Source: Oxytricha trifallax | Lineage: Eukaryota > Ciliophora > Spirotrichea > Sporadotrichida > Oxytrichidae | Direction of reading: 5' to 3' | Length of the DNA: 64,000 bases | NCBI GenBank assembly: GCA_000711775.1 | Contig: ARYC01001902.1 | Coordinates: forward strand, 19,589 to 83,588 | Part shown: positions 37,435-49,452 of the stretch, one piece after another | Numbering within the stretch: position 1 is the stretch's first letter | Layout of the letters: every line of letters starts with the position of its first letter | Translations under genes and position numbers: made by a program | The notes under the pieces: model-generated | What the model was told of the DNA's origin: nothing | Seen by the model: only the letters and a program-made list of their open reading frames with translations | Database searches by the model: none

Positions 37435-37664
37435 AGACAAATAGTTAGAAAAAATTCACTTTTACTAAATTAATTTTATTTAAATACTCTATTATTATAT
37501 CAATAATATGATAGAGAGAGATAATGGTAACATTAACCATTAATTTATCTATTTTAAAAGTAAGCTTGAATCTAACTAACTTTACTCTATTATTCATATT
37601 TAAATGGCATATTATATATTTCGAGATTTGATGAAGCATGTGTGATATTAATTATAATTAAAAA

Positions 37665-38714
37665 ATGAAATCAATGTCTCAGGGATCATAGATGTCCGAA
37701 TACTTTGATAGCCTACCAATAAATGAATGGGAAACTTTACATCAATCAGTATGTGTAGAGAGACCATAGGACTATTCATATTACTAGCAACTTTCAATTA
37801 AATGGGGTAATTAGGATAACTACTAATTAATCTAAAAATTGGGTCGAGGGAAATATTCTGAGGTTTATGAAGCTGCCTGTCTGAAAAACAATCAAAAATG
37901 CGTGGTCAAAATTCTAAAGCCTGTAAGAACTGAGAAGATTTATAGAGAGATTAAGATACTTCAGACACTATTTGGAGGACCTAACATTGTGAAAATGTTT
38001 GATGTGACAAGAGATTCGAGTTCGAAAATACCTTCCTTGGTCTATGAATATATTCCAAACATTGAAAGCAAGGTGTTATTTAGAGACCTTACAGATAAGG
38101 ATGTTAGAATTTATATGTACAAACTCTTGGAAGCGCTAGACTATTCACATTCTCAAGGTATCATGCACAGAGATGTTAAGCCTCTAAATATCGTAATAAA
38201 CCATGAAAAGCAAGATCTAAGACTTATTGATTGGGGTTTAGCTGATTTTTATAACCCTGGTTAAGAGTATAACGTTAGGGTAGCCTCAAGATATTATAAA
38301 GGCCCAGAACTACTCGTAGAAGATAAACTATATCATTACTCTCTTGATATCTGGTCTTTAGGTTGCACTTTCGCCACTATGATGCTAAGAATAGACCCCT
38401 TTTTCAAGGGCTCAGATAACAATGACTAACTGATCAAAATAGCAAAAGTAATGGGAACTGAGGATCTTAAAGATTACCTCAGGAAATACAAACTAAACTT
38501 ACCCAACCCAATTGCAAAAGTAATGAAAAACTACCCTAAACTTGAATTAGAAGCATTTATTACGAAGGAAAATAAAGCATTAGCAAATGAGTTAGCTATG
38601 GATTTGCTTAAGAGAATGCTAGTTTATGATAAAAACGGCAGAATCACACCAGTTGATGCTATGCAGCATCCGTATTTTGACCCAATTAGAGCTAATGTAT
38701 AAACATTTTAATGA
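37665..38714 (+). CDS. Casein kinase II catalytic subunit alpha (CK2 alpha), 349 aa
   Basis: One intronless frame of 350 codons. CK2 hallmarks: [12 protein letters not shown] (Gly loop), [18 protein letters not shown] with the Lys-rich basic patch, GGPNIV, catalytic [14 protein letters not shown] instead of DFG ([10 protein letters not shown]), [17 protein letters not shown] and LDIWSLGC. Length matches the family. Constitutively active Ser/Thr kinase of the nucleus and cytoplasm. The N-terminal extension (about 18 residues) carries no known motif. Confidence 0.96.
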
Positions 38715-38782
38715 AATTAACTTAATTGTTTTAATTGTTAAGCTTTAAATTTAATTTAAATTAATTTGAAATTTAAGAAAAA

Positions 38783-39912
38783 ATGAACTCACTTAGAACA
38801 GAAGAAATTCAAGGATAACTTCAATCACTTACGTTATCTAAAGAAAAAGGTCCAGCAACTAAAAAGATAAAACATATTGAATAGAAATAAGAAGAAACAA
38901 AATTAAATCAGAGGTAATCGAAAAAACGAAAGTAAATATACAATTTTAGTTTAAATATTTTTAGATTTGATTGCATTAATGTTTAAGGAGATAATGCAAG
39001 CAAAAAGAAGTTTAAGCCAAATGATTTCACAGCTAGTTCTATTAGTAAAAAACGATAACCAGCCAAGAAAGAAGCACAATTGACATAAGAAGAAAAGATA
39101 CTTTTACAAATAAAAATAGCCAGATAATAGTTTAGAAAGGTTTAGAAGTTTAGGTGGGACTTCTATGACAAATATATTAGAAGAAGATTATAAGACTAAC
39201 AAAAATCTCCTCAAGAAAAGTAAAAAATTAAATAGTTGGTAAGATCTGCTACTCCTTAATCGAAATATTATGATTAAATTGAAAATGGCTTTGAAGAGAT
39301 GGAGTTAAAATCCAAAAGAAAAAATCAAAAACAATTGTAATTTTTTATAAAAGTTAACTAAAATAGCTTTCTTAAAATATTTCTTTTTTTATACAAGCTT
39401 ATTCAGATCGTAACATTTTATTATTAAATGCACATATTTTATATAAACAATAAAATGAAAAAAATTAAAACATCTTGCATAATTTTTCATGCAGACTTAT
39501 GTCTCAATTATTTTAAAAACTTGTAAATATCACTATCTAATTATAATTTCTTTACTATTCAATTTATTTTATAATCCTGGGGTTCTTTCCAGAAGTGAGA
39601 TCTTATAGTGAATAAAGAAACGATAAAGACTAAGTGGGAGAAGAAGAATAAGAAGAATAAAAAGAATCAGAAGCAGCAGAGGAAAATGAAGAAAATAATT
39701 AAAATATTGATGTTGATGATTTAGTACAAGCAAGGAGAAAAGCAGGACGTCCCAAAAAGCGCAAATTATTTTTTTAAAAATTTGAAGCAGAAAAATTGGC
39801 TTTAGAGATGTTGGCAATACAAATTATTAGTTTTTTTAAATAAAGTAACTAACAATTTTTAAAAACATATTTATTGGCAATTTATAAGGAGTGGGGATGC
39901 GATATTCAATGA
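38783..39912 (+). CDS. AT-hook-containing basic nuclear protein
   Basis: ATG 38783 (MNSLRTEEIQGQLQSL). An intron at about 38934-38965 joins ..KKRK to FDCINVQGD. Helical Gln/Lys-rich stretch follows (EEKILLQIKIARQQFRKVQ). The region 39350-39585 has poor coding character and probably contains an IES. After it come a Glu-rich acidic block and ARRKAGRPKKRKL, a canonical AT-hook (GRP core flanked by Lys/Arg). Ends at TGA 39910-39912. Likely a minor-groove DNA-binding chromatin protein. Exact structure between 39300 and 39600 is unresolved. Confidence 0.65.
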
Positions 39913-40179
39913 TGAATTGCTTAGACTAGGAAATAAGAGTTTCATAAAATAAATTCATAATATACTTTAAATTTCACAAACTAAGAATAAGTTAATATTT
40001 GAATTTTTTTCTATTCTGTTGTTTTCAATTTTCATATCACTAAATAAGCATTGAGAAAATGTTGATAAGTATATAATTTAAAAATCATAACCAAATGTTA
40101 TAATTTAAATGGATTGAGATATGTAATTAGTTTTAGATGAAACTCTTGTAATTCTTAAACAAAAGATTTAAACTTCAAA

Positions 40180-40819
40180 TCAACGTTCCTTTGTCATTGA
40201 AATAACAATCTTTTTGATGAACTTGTTCACACTTTATAGCACTTCATAGTTAAACTCTACATGCAAATTTGAATTAAAATAAAATAATCTTTTATAAAAC
40301 AGTCTATAAATAAAATATAAGCTGTCTGATCTATGCAATCTTTCCCTAATCAGTGAGCACGTACATCGCTCTGTATTCATCAACTATCTTTTCATCAATC
40401 AACTTTTAAATCGATAGTTTAGCTTGTGAGTGGCTTCCTTGTATATGATCTTCCTCCTACACTTATGTTATTAAGTACACTCTATATTTATCTCTAATGC
40501 CCTTTAAGACTTCGTAAACTTAAAGTAATATATAAGTACCTATCGCAAATCATAATTAATTTATATTTGGGGAAAGTATGAGAGATAGAGTTTAGAAAGA
40601 TTTAATTTGTAGATAAACTTATGTTTCTAAGGTTCTTCTTCAGTTAAATTCAATTGAATTCTATATTCCAGTAATTTCAAGGGAACTTAATTTTGACTAA
40701 TGATATCTTATAAATCAAATTTTTCACTATTTTCTCTGTTTTGTTTAACTGTAGAAGAATAGGTAGTAGACAGTTGTAGCTATGATGATGAATACTGTGT
40801 ATAACAATATTAATTCCAT
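40180..40819 (-). CDS. Possible PEX22-like peroxisomal membrane protein
   Basis: ATG 40819 begins with a single membrane anchor (LILLYTVFIIIATTVYYLFF). The soluble part contains VYEVLKGIRDKYRVYLITQV, then LIDEKIVDEYRAMYVLTDQG and KIAQIRQL, and later NLHVEFNYEVLQSVNKFI, ending TGA 40182-40180. N-terminal anchor plus a Rossmann-like repeat of VYLI..V / VL..T..GK.AIVRQL / LHIe is how PEX22 looks from memory. PEX22 anchors the ubiquitin-conjugating enzyme PEX4. A frame change just after the anchor and probable introns (about 40529-40549 and 40295-40320) are unresolved. Alternative: unrelated HAD-like protein. Confidence 0.4.
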
Positions 40820-40849
40820 GTTTTATATTATAATATAAACAAATTCTTC

Positions 40850-41330
40850 TAAACATATTATCTCCTGGCTTTTTGTGACGCTTAGCTGCTGTTCTTTTAT
40901 CGGAGAGTTACTGGTTACCCTCGCCTTCTTCTTATACCCTGATCTTTAAATAAAATATAAAAATAACTTTTGATTAAGTTGCTTAGTCAATTTATTTACG
41001 TTTTTGAGAATTGATAGTTTACTATGATTATGTAGCCAATAATGGTCTTCTATCTTTCAATTCTTTATACTATTAATTTAATACATAATTGAATTTATTA
41101 ACTTTTATTCTCTTTTCCATTTGTTGTCTGGATTACTTAGACACTTGATAATCTTATTGTTTAGCATCAAGCACTCAAAATTGGTTTCATTTAGTTCAAG
41201 GGTGTGTTGAGGGAATTTTCCTTAGCTTGCCACACTTTTAGCACACTAAACTTTGTTTCCCATTAAATAGTTTTTGATACTTGTGTAACTTTATTTTGCT
41301 GTTGGAACGTGCTTCTATCATTTTGTTATC
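40850..41330 (-). CDS. Possible CW-type zinc-finger protein, structure incomplete
   Basis: Minus-strand reading gives a short N-terminal part (MIEARSNSKIKLHKYQK) followed by SLVCQKCGKLRKIP and, after a break, FECLMLNNKIIKCLSNPDNKW. The C-X2-C-X-K-x-RK-P opening and the paired later Cys resemble the CW zinc finger, which reads histone H3K4 methylation, though the usual Trp residues are Phe or Leu here. A Lys/Arg-rich tail lies near 40870-40930. Frame breaks at about 41205 and 40950-41090 are unresolved. Confidence 0.35.
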
Positions 41331-41929
41331 GCTATAAAATCAAAATTAATATAAAATTTTAATCTAAATTATAACTTTCTACACTTTCACGTATTTGCAA
41401 ACGTTCATGAAACTATTACTGCGCTTAGGCTAATCTTATGTGAGAATTTTATTAAAAAATTTAATATATATCTAGGTATAAATTATTTATTATTCCTTAA
41501 AAAAAACTATTTTGTCAGAAGTAAGTTTTCTCTTATAAATTACATATTTTCAAATAGCCTTGCAAATAATTTCCGTCAATCACTGTATTATAAATTATTA
41601 TTCAATAGTATAATTTATTCGTTTATATGATATAAAATCTTCATTATTTAATTTTGATGTTGCCTGGAGTATTTTTGAATAAATAAAGGTTCTCACTAAG
41701 CAAATAGGGTTTTTATGTTTTATCAAATTCAACAACCCTATTCCAAATAATTTTATGATTGTTTCATAGTATTTTTTTGAAATTTTGATATCTCAAAGTA
41801 AAGTAAAAGTTGCCCATATTACAAACACGTTAGCGTAAATGCATTTATATACTGAATGTTTTCTTGTTATCAAGACAACAAGGAAGTGCCGCAAATCAAC
41901 TGTCTCTACAATAAAGTTACCATCATTTA
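41331..41929. other. Intergenic, no gene seen
   Basis: AT-rich spacer up to TBE copy A. Short G3T5/C3-type tracts near 41706 and 41748 resemble telomere-like transposon debris but do not form a recognisable end. Confidence 0.4.
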
Positions 41930-42059
41930 AAACCCCAAAACCTTTTATTAGTTTCATTGAGTTTTTGAATGATAAAAGGCTGCAATTAACGCATACTCAT
42001 TTAGGGTTTTTATAGGGTTTATTTAGGGGTCCATATTATATAGATGTTTTATTTAAAGT

Positions 42060-42400
42060 AAAATAAGTGAAAATAATAACCTCAAGATTTATCTTATTCA
42101 CCCTGAATTAATAAACAGACTAAGAGATTATACTGTTGCAGATAACTTATCTGTCCATAAAACTAAAGACTCAAAGAAGGAAAAAAATTAAACATAAATT
42201 TGTGTTTAATGTTCCTACAGTCCTCATTTCAATGGAATTGAATTATATTGAGGGAAAGGCTACTACAAGAAACTTCTTCTCATGCAAGACTTTATGATAG
42301 ATACAAAAAATTTAATAAAAAGTTCTGCTAAAAATGTTAGCATGATAAAGCATAGGTGTGTAAAAAAAAGTATTAGATTTATACGAATGAAAAAGTTCAC
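42060..42400 (+). pseudogene. TBE transposase, C-terminal fragment
   Basis: Encodes VADNLSVHKTKDSKK followed by SPHFNGIELY, the second Asp and the Glu regions of a Tc1/mariner-type DDE transposase (IS630-Tc1-mariner superfamily). The N-terminal half and the first catalytic Asp are absent and the frame is broken after the Glu region. Compare the longer copy at 49453-50507, which lacks this Glu. Confidence 0.7.
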
Positions 42401-42409
42401 ATATTAAAT

Positions 42410-43137
42410 TAACTCATGAAGGGATTTTGCTTCTCCTCCTACATAATTTCTTCTAAAGGATTGCATGGATCTATGTTTCTTCTCATGTGCCAGCTCCTGA
42501 ATCTATGTTAATGTCGTCTGACTTTTATAAATCTTTAAAAAGTCTCTTACTTAGTTCATGCTTTACTTAAGATTGTCTCTCTCGGTTCAATTTGCTGCAT
42601 TCTTTCATCAAGTATATTGGTGTGCCAGGTTTTTCTATAAATATAGAAGGGTAAGTTTGCTTGAGATGAATGGATAATTTTTAGTTCCTAGAACCACGTG
42701 TCACTTATTTAATACCTGATCCTCTGTTTCTTCAGTAGAGATGCTGTAGATGCTGTGGCATTCTTGTGAGCTTCTTAAATTACTTCATTTAAGTAATCAG
42801 GTTTCAGAGTTCCAAGAACTCCAAGTAAAAGGTTTCTATCTGGCAACTTTTTAGAAAGCGGTAGCTTTAATGGAAGGTTAACAAAAGCATTTGGATCACT
42901 CATTATAATTTTATTAGACTTAATAGCTTTTTTCTCTTCACTCAGCAATGCTTTTTAGAATGGGATTTTAGTTCCCTCCTAAGTTGGCAACAACAATCCA
43001 ACTATAATGGATTTATAAATCTTACTTAAGAACTTACCTTGCTATACCAAATATCTATAAAGGTCCTCTTTACTTCGAAATTTTCCTATTAAATCTTGAG
43101 ATTAAATTCTCTTCATTGCATCATTCATAGACTCCAT
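42410..43137 (-). CDS. TBE small accessory ORF, copy A
   Basis: Begins MESMNDAMKRIQSQDLIGKF at 43137. A GT..AG intron at about 42997-43038 is followed by a segment homologous to the ORF at 50520-51305: LPTQEGTKIPFQKALLSEEK and LPDRNLLLGVLGTLKPDYLN. Position between transposase and zinc-finger ORF, on the opposite strand, fits the 22-kDa TBE ORF, whose role is not known. The C-terminal part is degraded but still largely open. Confidence 0.65.
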
Positions 43138-43360
43138 CTTGCTTCCTCTTTCTAGAATTGTTAATGAAATTTAAAATTATGGATATCCATTCTAAGTTTA
43201 TTAAAATCTTACTACTAAATAGGGAGGACCTACCGGAGGTCAACTTTTATAAGATATGCGGAGAAGCATTAAAAAACTTGCTCCAAGTTTCACAGATTGA
43301 TTTCCATTTTTATCGATCTATCTCCATTAAATTGCTCCTAAAAAAGTTTATTTATTTAGG

Positions 43361-43400
43361 AGGTCCTTCAAATTAAGTTCAAACTTAATTTGAAGGACCT
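43361..43400. repeat. Perfect 19-bp inverted repeat (hairpin)
   Basis: AGGTCCTTCAAATTAAGTT and its exact reverse complement are separated by 2 bases. It lies in TBE copy A between the small ORF and the zinc-finger ORF; no counterpart seen at the same place in copy B. Confidence 0.9.
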
Positions 43401-43799
43401 GATAGAAAACAAAAGTTCTCTTTGAGCATTTTAATTTAGTAAAATGTAAAACATTCTCATAAAAAATGTTAGCTTACATCCTTCTGGGGTTATTTAATTT
43501 ACTTACTTCTAAGCAAAGAATTTACTAGTGTTTCAAATATATTAGTATTTATAGGTTGTTATTATAATTATTATAAATATATTAGCAACCCTAAATGAAG
43601 GCCAACCTATTGAGAAGAGAGAAATTACTTAAGTAAAGTCAATAAAAGATATCAATAAAAAAATGAATTCAGAGACGCTTCTACTTAAAGGAAGCCTACT
43701 TATGACTATTTTGATAAGCCAACCTTTAAGATTGAAGCATAAGTTAAGAAAGAATTCATCAAAGAGCATGCACAAAATGAAAGGAGGTTGAACAACCTG

Positions 43800-44139
43800 T
43801 CATCGAAAATTAAACTTTACCAATAAAGTAGATTATAAATGCAAAGAATGTAATAAAGTTTTCCCTTTCAAGTCACCTTGCAAGAGGCATTTGAGAGATA
43901 AACATGACTAAATGCCTAAGTTACATTTCAAGCATTAAAAGAAAGATGGGACGTATGTCTCTGAGTTCTGTGAGAAGCCATATTCTCATACAAGAGACCT
44001 CAAAGTTCACTTTAAGAAAAAGCATAATCAAAGTTTTTCTTTATTCATGAACCTGCATGAAATAGATTCCTCTAAAAAAGAAGATCAAGAAATCTAGTGG
44101 AGTCTCTTCGAATTGAAGTCTGGTAGAAAGGTAAAATGA
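43800..44139 (+). pseudogene. TBE zinc-finger ORF, N-terminal part, copy A
   Basis: Two C2H2-type fingers: YKCKECNKVFPFKSPCKRHL ending ..RDKH, and a second (FCEKPYSHTRDLKVHFKKKH) lacking its first Cys. TGA at 44137-44139 interrupts the frame. Further in-frame segments downstream (TKCMHFIQLDGILPGEDHV near 44400; FNRAQRVQASELRNEYDTPG near 44650) belong to the same ORF. TBE elements are known to carry a 57-kDa zinc-finger ORF at this position. Disrupted by stops. Confidence 0.65.
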
Positions 44140-45152
44140 GGAAAGCAGCCAAGAATTTTTTTGTATCTTAGATCTATAAATTCATGGCTAAAATATATGC
44201 AAAGTAGATTCCCACATTAAAATAATTGACCTAGAGTCTTGCCTAGGAATCTATCTCACTTTAAAGGCTAAAATAAAGAAGTGAGCCATTACTGATGACT
44301 AATATTCTTACAAGATATATCCTATTAATTACTTCCTTGCTTATGATAAGTTCCAATTTGAATTTGATAATCAGTATTATGCTCCTTAATAGACAAAGTG
44401 TATGCATTTTATTTAACTTGATGGTATTTTACCTGGTGAAGATCATGTAACAATTAGACTTCTTCTCTTCAAAATGATTTACAGACAGTTTTTATTTGAG
44501 AACTATGCCAAATAATATTTAGTTAGATCGTGTAGTAGATAGTTGAGGGTATTGAAGAACTTCATAAACTTGTTAAGTAAATTGGGACTTAAAGCCAGAG
44601 AAAATCATGATAAACTTTCAACCTCTTAGAGTTTATATAATTGATTTCAACAGAGCTCAAAGAGTGCAAGCATCTGAATTACGAAATGAATACGACACTC
44701 CAGGTTATTTCCCAGAAAAGAAGATTGGAGAGATGGAGGCACTTATTGGAATATTCGGGCATTAGCAGCAATAATAATAGAGAGCGTCATGCCATAAAAC
44801 GATTAGTGTGTAAGAGTGTGAGAGATTCTAAGTAAAGAATCAAGCAATATTTAGACAAATAAAGATAAATAGTAGTCTAAGAGAACTTTCATACTCAACT
44901 AACATCAATCTAAGCTAGGGAATTCAATTACAATAGATACAATCAAACAACATCTTAGAAAGATAAAATTCAGAGAACTGCCACATGGCACTAAGCTTAT
45001 GTTTGTGTGAAATATTTTAATAACTCGCTTGGTATACTCACTTAAATTACTAATATTTAAACTTTAAACCACTTCATAAACCTTAAAAAAGTATCCGTTA
45101 ATTAATAAAAAAATTCAATCAAATTACTGAAAGGGTTTTGGGGGTTTTAATT

Positions 45153-45830
45153 GAAAATCGTATTGGCTTTGATTTATTTAATAAATTTGTTAAATTATAA
45201 TAAAAGAGCTGAATCCCATATATTGATGCAATGCAGAATCTTTATTTTCTTTTTAAAACTGAGCAAATTCATATGAAGTTTAAGTTAACAATTATTAGTA
45301 TCATAAACTTCTCACTCTTACTCTTTTGTCTAGCTTTATATGACTCATTATATAAAATTGCAAAAATTCAATTAAATTACTTTGGCAAATAAATAAATAA
45401 AAATAAAATAATTTAATGAAGTCAAAATTAAAATTCTTAGAAAAAAACAACCAGCTTTAAGCAATAGTAAACTAGTAAGAGATACACATAAATAATGAAA
45501 CTTAGAAAACTCTCGACAACTCCTCATTTATCTCGTCCACTATTTAATTATAATTAAACCTTTTGAAATGTTTTATTGTAAAACATAATTAGGGAAGGGA
45601 AGATTCCTGTAAAGTGAATTTATATATCTATTTATATTCTTGTAAATTATACATTAAGACATATATATATATTATAATTTTTTAACTTGTAACTTATAAT
45701 TAAAAACATTAATTAAGTTTCATAATTAAGAAAATGTAAATTTTGTCTTATTTTGTAGGATTGGATAAATTAAGTCATTTTATATAATATTTTTACAAAA
45801 AACTTCATTTATTAATGAAAATTAAGATGT
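45153..45830. other. Intergenic, no gene seen
   Basis: AT-rich spacer between TBE copy A and the EF-hand gene. Nothing coding recognised. Confidence 0.45.
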
Positions 45831-48564
45831 GTAAATAGAGAATGCATACTTTAACGAAGAAGAATTAAGAAAAAATTATAAATTATAGATTAAATTGTTC
45901 GAATTTGAAGTAGTCAAAGACTCGAAAGCGTTTAGTGGATATAAAAAAAAATTAAAATAAAACTAACAAATTTTTACTTGCCAGGAATTTCCCTAAATTC
46001 TTTTTATTCAAATGACTGGGAAGGAAACTTTCCCTCCCATAACTAAAAGATATCAAATAATTTAAATTATTGATTGATCCAGTAGAATTACAAAAACATA
46101 ATTAAGAACATAATAACTAAAATCTATCGTACATAAGCAGATCTAATTTTGGATCACTCTCTAAGTTTCTAAGTAAGTATTTAATAGTTTGTTATTAATG
46201 AGATCTAAATTTTGAATCATCTCTGATTTATAAATAAATTCTTATTCTCAATTTTACAGCACCAAACGCAAGCATTTTTGAATTATAAAAGTCGTTACTA
46301 GAGAGTGATAGAAAACTGAATTAAGATTCTGGTTTAAGTCACTATAACCAACTTCTCACGAATAGTAAACATTAATAACACATTAATGACTATACTGAGA
46401 AGATTTAAACACCATTTAATCAAATGAAATACTAAACTGTAAGAATTACATAAATTACACATTAAAATTACATAGTAGAATCATAAGAAAGTGAAGTCTT
46501 TGAACTTGGGTACTATCAGTATTAATGGGACTTAAAATACTATAAATTCTCAATCAAACAGGAAAAATTAGCAGCCAATGACAGATAAAATTAGTCCATT
46601 ATTTTTGGCTTAAATAAAGCAAAAGTATAATGACAGTAAATTACTTTAAATTTTATTAATTTTTGTTTTAGCTGAATACAGTAACAGTTATGTTCATGAA
46701 ACACAGAGAAGATAAGTTGTAGCCAAAATACAGCATAATAGTAGGCATGAGATAAATTTACATTAAATGCATAATGAATAAATTCTGGAAAGAATTAAGT
46801 CATCTATGGATTAATATTAAGGGGAGAATGATGAGCCCATATGGGAAGGAGTCACATAAAAAATTGACAGTTTAAACACCAAATCATTTGACAGTACTTT
46901 AAAACGTTAAATTAAGCTTAAAAATCCAAGTATGAATGATAGCTTAATGGGTGATTCAAATTAATTATTATATTTAAAATAAAAATAAAGTAGATTTCGA
47001 TCATTACAAATCTACGAACGTACATATTCACTCGAACAAAGAATCAAGAAAAATTCAAAACTCCTTTAACGATTATAAGATGAGAGGCAATTAAACCTCG
47101 CTTAATTCTTAAGCTCATAAAAGATACAAGAGTAATTTTGATAACATTTAAGCAAGAGTGAACTCTATGAGAAGTGAAGATGATCCATTAAATCCAAATT
47201 ATCATAAAAAATCTAAATTTGAGGCAGAAGAGGATAAGTTAGACGACTTGCCTTTATTTGATTCAAATGCAGGTTCTAAAATTGGAATGAACAATCTTCA
47301 CAAAATCAGATTGAAAGTTGAATAAGAAATTACAAAGAGTGCCAATGAAGCTCAGAAAAAATTTCAAGATTCTTAAGGTAACGGAGCGACTGAAACTTCA
47401 ATAAATGGTACTGCAACTCTAAATCATTTGAATGGACCTTCTTCTAAATTGAATTTCGAAAGATTTTAAAACAGTGTTTTTAGTTCTAAGAAATTAGGTG
47501 GAGTTAGAAAGGTCAAGAACTACATTGATAATCTAAAGGTGACTTCAATCTATTTCTAAATTTTTCATTTTAAATTTAATCATAGAAGACCCACAAAATG
47601 AAGATGGCTTAAAGGTTAATGAAAAGGTCTTAGAAAAGTACAACCCATTAATTACCGAAGAATAGTTACGTATAATAGAAGCATCAATCCCCAAGCATAC
47701 AATGCAGCAATTACTTGGGTTAAACAATAAGCAATTTTTAGTATTTAAAAAGACTGAATAATGGATAAAGAAGAGGAAGAGACAGACTAATGATTTTTCT
47801 TAGAAAGAAAAGCACGTTGAATTCGCCAAAGAGCTTTTTAAAGTATGGGATGATGATAACTCAGGCGTCCTTGACCTTGATGAAATAGCTGAGCCATTAG
47901 TTGCACTGGGTTTAAGCACTGATTCACAATTCGTTGCAAAACTGATTGAATCCTTGGGACAATAAACTAATAAGTTGAAATCAGGAGTAAATAAACAACC
48001 TATATAAAACCAAGAAAGTCTGAGGTTCACCCTCAAAGACTTTGTTAAAATATTTAGAGCGGATAAAGTAGGGGAAAAGATATCTAAAATTATTAAGAAT
48101 ACCTGCATTGAAAAGAAATACTTATAGTAGTAGGCTATAATTCAAAAAGCGCATTAATAAGCACTAAAGGAGAAGCTAAAAAATAATCAATCCCCAAATA
48201 AAAATGGCACTTAGTCTTTTAATGTGTCTCCAAGATATCTTGGTTTTTCTCCTGATAGGAAAAGCTATTACAATTTAGATTCAGAAAATTCCCCAGCTAA
48301 CGGCTTGTTTAATTCAAATGAAATTAGTCGTACCTCATTTGAAACTTCTCAAAATTTTAGTAATGGTTTAAAAACAACTAAGCATTAGCCTCTAATGTTA
48401 GGTAAAAAGAGTCAATTTCTATAAAGGCAATCAACAAAAAGACAGTCTATATTAATATTAGAAAAAAGCAATCCATCTATTGCGGAACTTATGGAAATAG
48501 TGGTTGAATGGTGGAAAGAAATAGATACATTGCAAAAACTTGAACAACCCATTGATCGTATAGC
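45831..48564 (+). CDS. Large EF-hand protein, 5' portion (continues at 54,942)
   Basis: A coding stretch at about 45831-46075 (YFNEEELRKNYKLQIKLFEF) is a likely 5' piece, uncertain. From 46260 the gene is clear: PNASIFELQKSLLESDRKLN onward, with introns at about 46439-46475 and 46632-46667 and another at about 47540-47586. One degenerate break lies near 46970. Residues encoded at 47820-47940 hold an EF-hand (WDDDNSGVLDLDEIAEPL). Then come Gln/Asn/Ser-rich linker and a helix MEIVVEWWKEIDTLQKLEQP. The frame dies directly after 48564, where the sequence stops matching the second copy at 54942-55036. Unknown ciliate protein, possibly an EF-hand scaffold. Confidence 0.75.
48470..48564 (+). repeat. 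95-bp coding duplication, copy 1
   Basis: Matches 54942-55036 at 93 of 95 positions. The two differences are third-codon changes (GCG/GCT Ala, ATA/ATC Ile), so the encoded peptide is identical. The match begins at AATCCATC and ends at GTATAGC, where this copy turns into AT-rich germline sequence. Confidence 0.95.
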
Positions 48565-48758
48565 CGACTATTTTTATTTTATTTTATGGTATAAACGAAT
48601 ACACTTTTAAAACTCATAAAAATTAACCACACCTCCCTTTTCATGATTTTAAAAACTTGATTAATTTATTATATCTTTTGCTTTATCATCAATTTTAGAC
48701 AAAGTTTACAATAATAGAAATCATACAAATTTTAATTTAATCAAAGTTAAAGCCAACT

Positions 48759-49356
48759 ATGGAACTAAACTACATTGAAAATCAAAAGATTTCCCCTGAT
48801 TTGAAGAATTATCAAGATACTTGTGACTACATTTGTATTGACATGGAACAACTCGAGAAACATCAAGCTTCTAAATTCCATAACAGTGAAAAGTTTATTA
48901 ACAAAACTTCAAAATCTTAATTCAAATATTTTAATTATAAATATCCAATTACATGCCTTAACATCAGAATTAGTGCTCATTTGAATACAACAAATCAGCT
49001 ACTTCTTTTTGTAATGGAGCAACTAACTTTTACCAAGTTTAAAATTGTGGGACTATGTATAAACAATGCCTTGTAAATGTAAACCACTATGCATTTAATA
49101 AAATATATAATTAAGTTATTTTAACTAATTTTTATTAACATTTATTTTATGCAGTAGAATGTCAATGCGATGTTATAAGCGATCAAAAGGAAGTTTAAGT
49201 TGACAATTCAGATGATACACTAAAGTCACATTCAAGTTATCTTAATCAAAGATAAGATGGTGAGTCCCAAGATTTAATTTCAAACTATTCAATCAGTTAG
49301 GATCATTAACCATTAACCTTTCATAAGATATGTTCCTTTAAATAAAATTCAATTAC
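48759..49356 (+). CDS. Coding segments of an unknown gene nested inside the EF-hand gene
   Basis: ATG 48759, MELNYIENQKISPDLKNYQD then TCDYICIDMEQLEKHQASKF, a Cys/His-rich start that could be a zinc finger. After a frame change near 48945 comes a Cys-rich segment (CSFEYNKSATSFCNGATNFY). After a probable intron ending at 49154 follows an acidic Ser/Asp-rich tail (VDNSDDTLKSHSSYLNQRQD) reaching the left end of TBE copy B. The set is embedded between the two halves of the EF-hand gene. It may continue at 53,766. No family is assigned. Confidence 0.55.
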
Positions 49357-49452
49357 AATCAAATCCCTAAAACCCCTTAATGAGTTTTATAAGTGTTTTG
49401 ATTTGTAATGTATAATATAAATCTCATTTGAGAAATTAGTGTAATTTTCAAA

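Larger units (their letters stand above)
41930..45152 (+). mobile_element. TBE-like transposon copy A, degraded
   Basis: Left end AAAACCCCAAAACC at about 41932; right end GGGTTTTGGGGGTTTT at about 45134-45149: telomere-like inverted ends as in TBE elements of stichotrich germlines. Gene order inside: transposase fragment (+), a small ORF on the minus strand, and a zinc-finger ORF (+), the known three-gene layout of TBE. The transposase N-terminal half is missing and several frames are broken, so the copy is non-functional as it stands. The target-site duplication is not clear. Confidence 0.75.

Noticed and set aside
41930-45152. C4A4/G4T4 tracts as true telomeres or chromosome ends
   Set aside because: They occur as short inverted pairs bounding transposase-containing DNA, as TBE ends do; no long telomere array is present.
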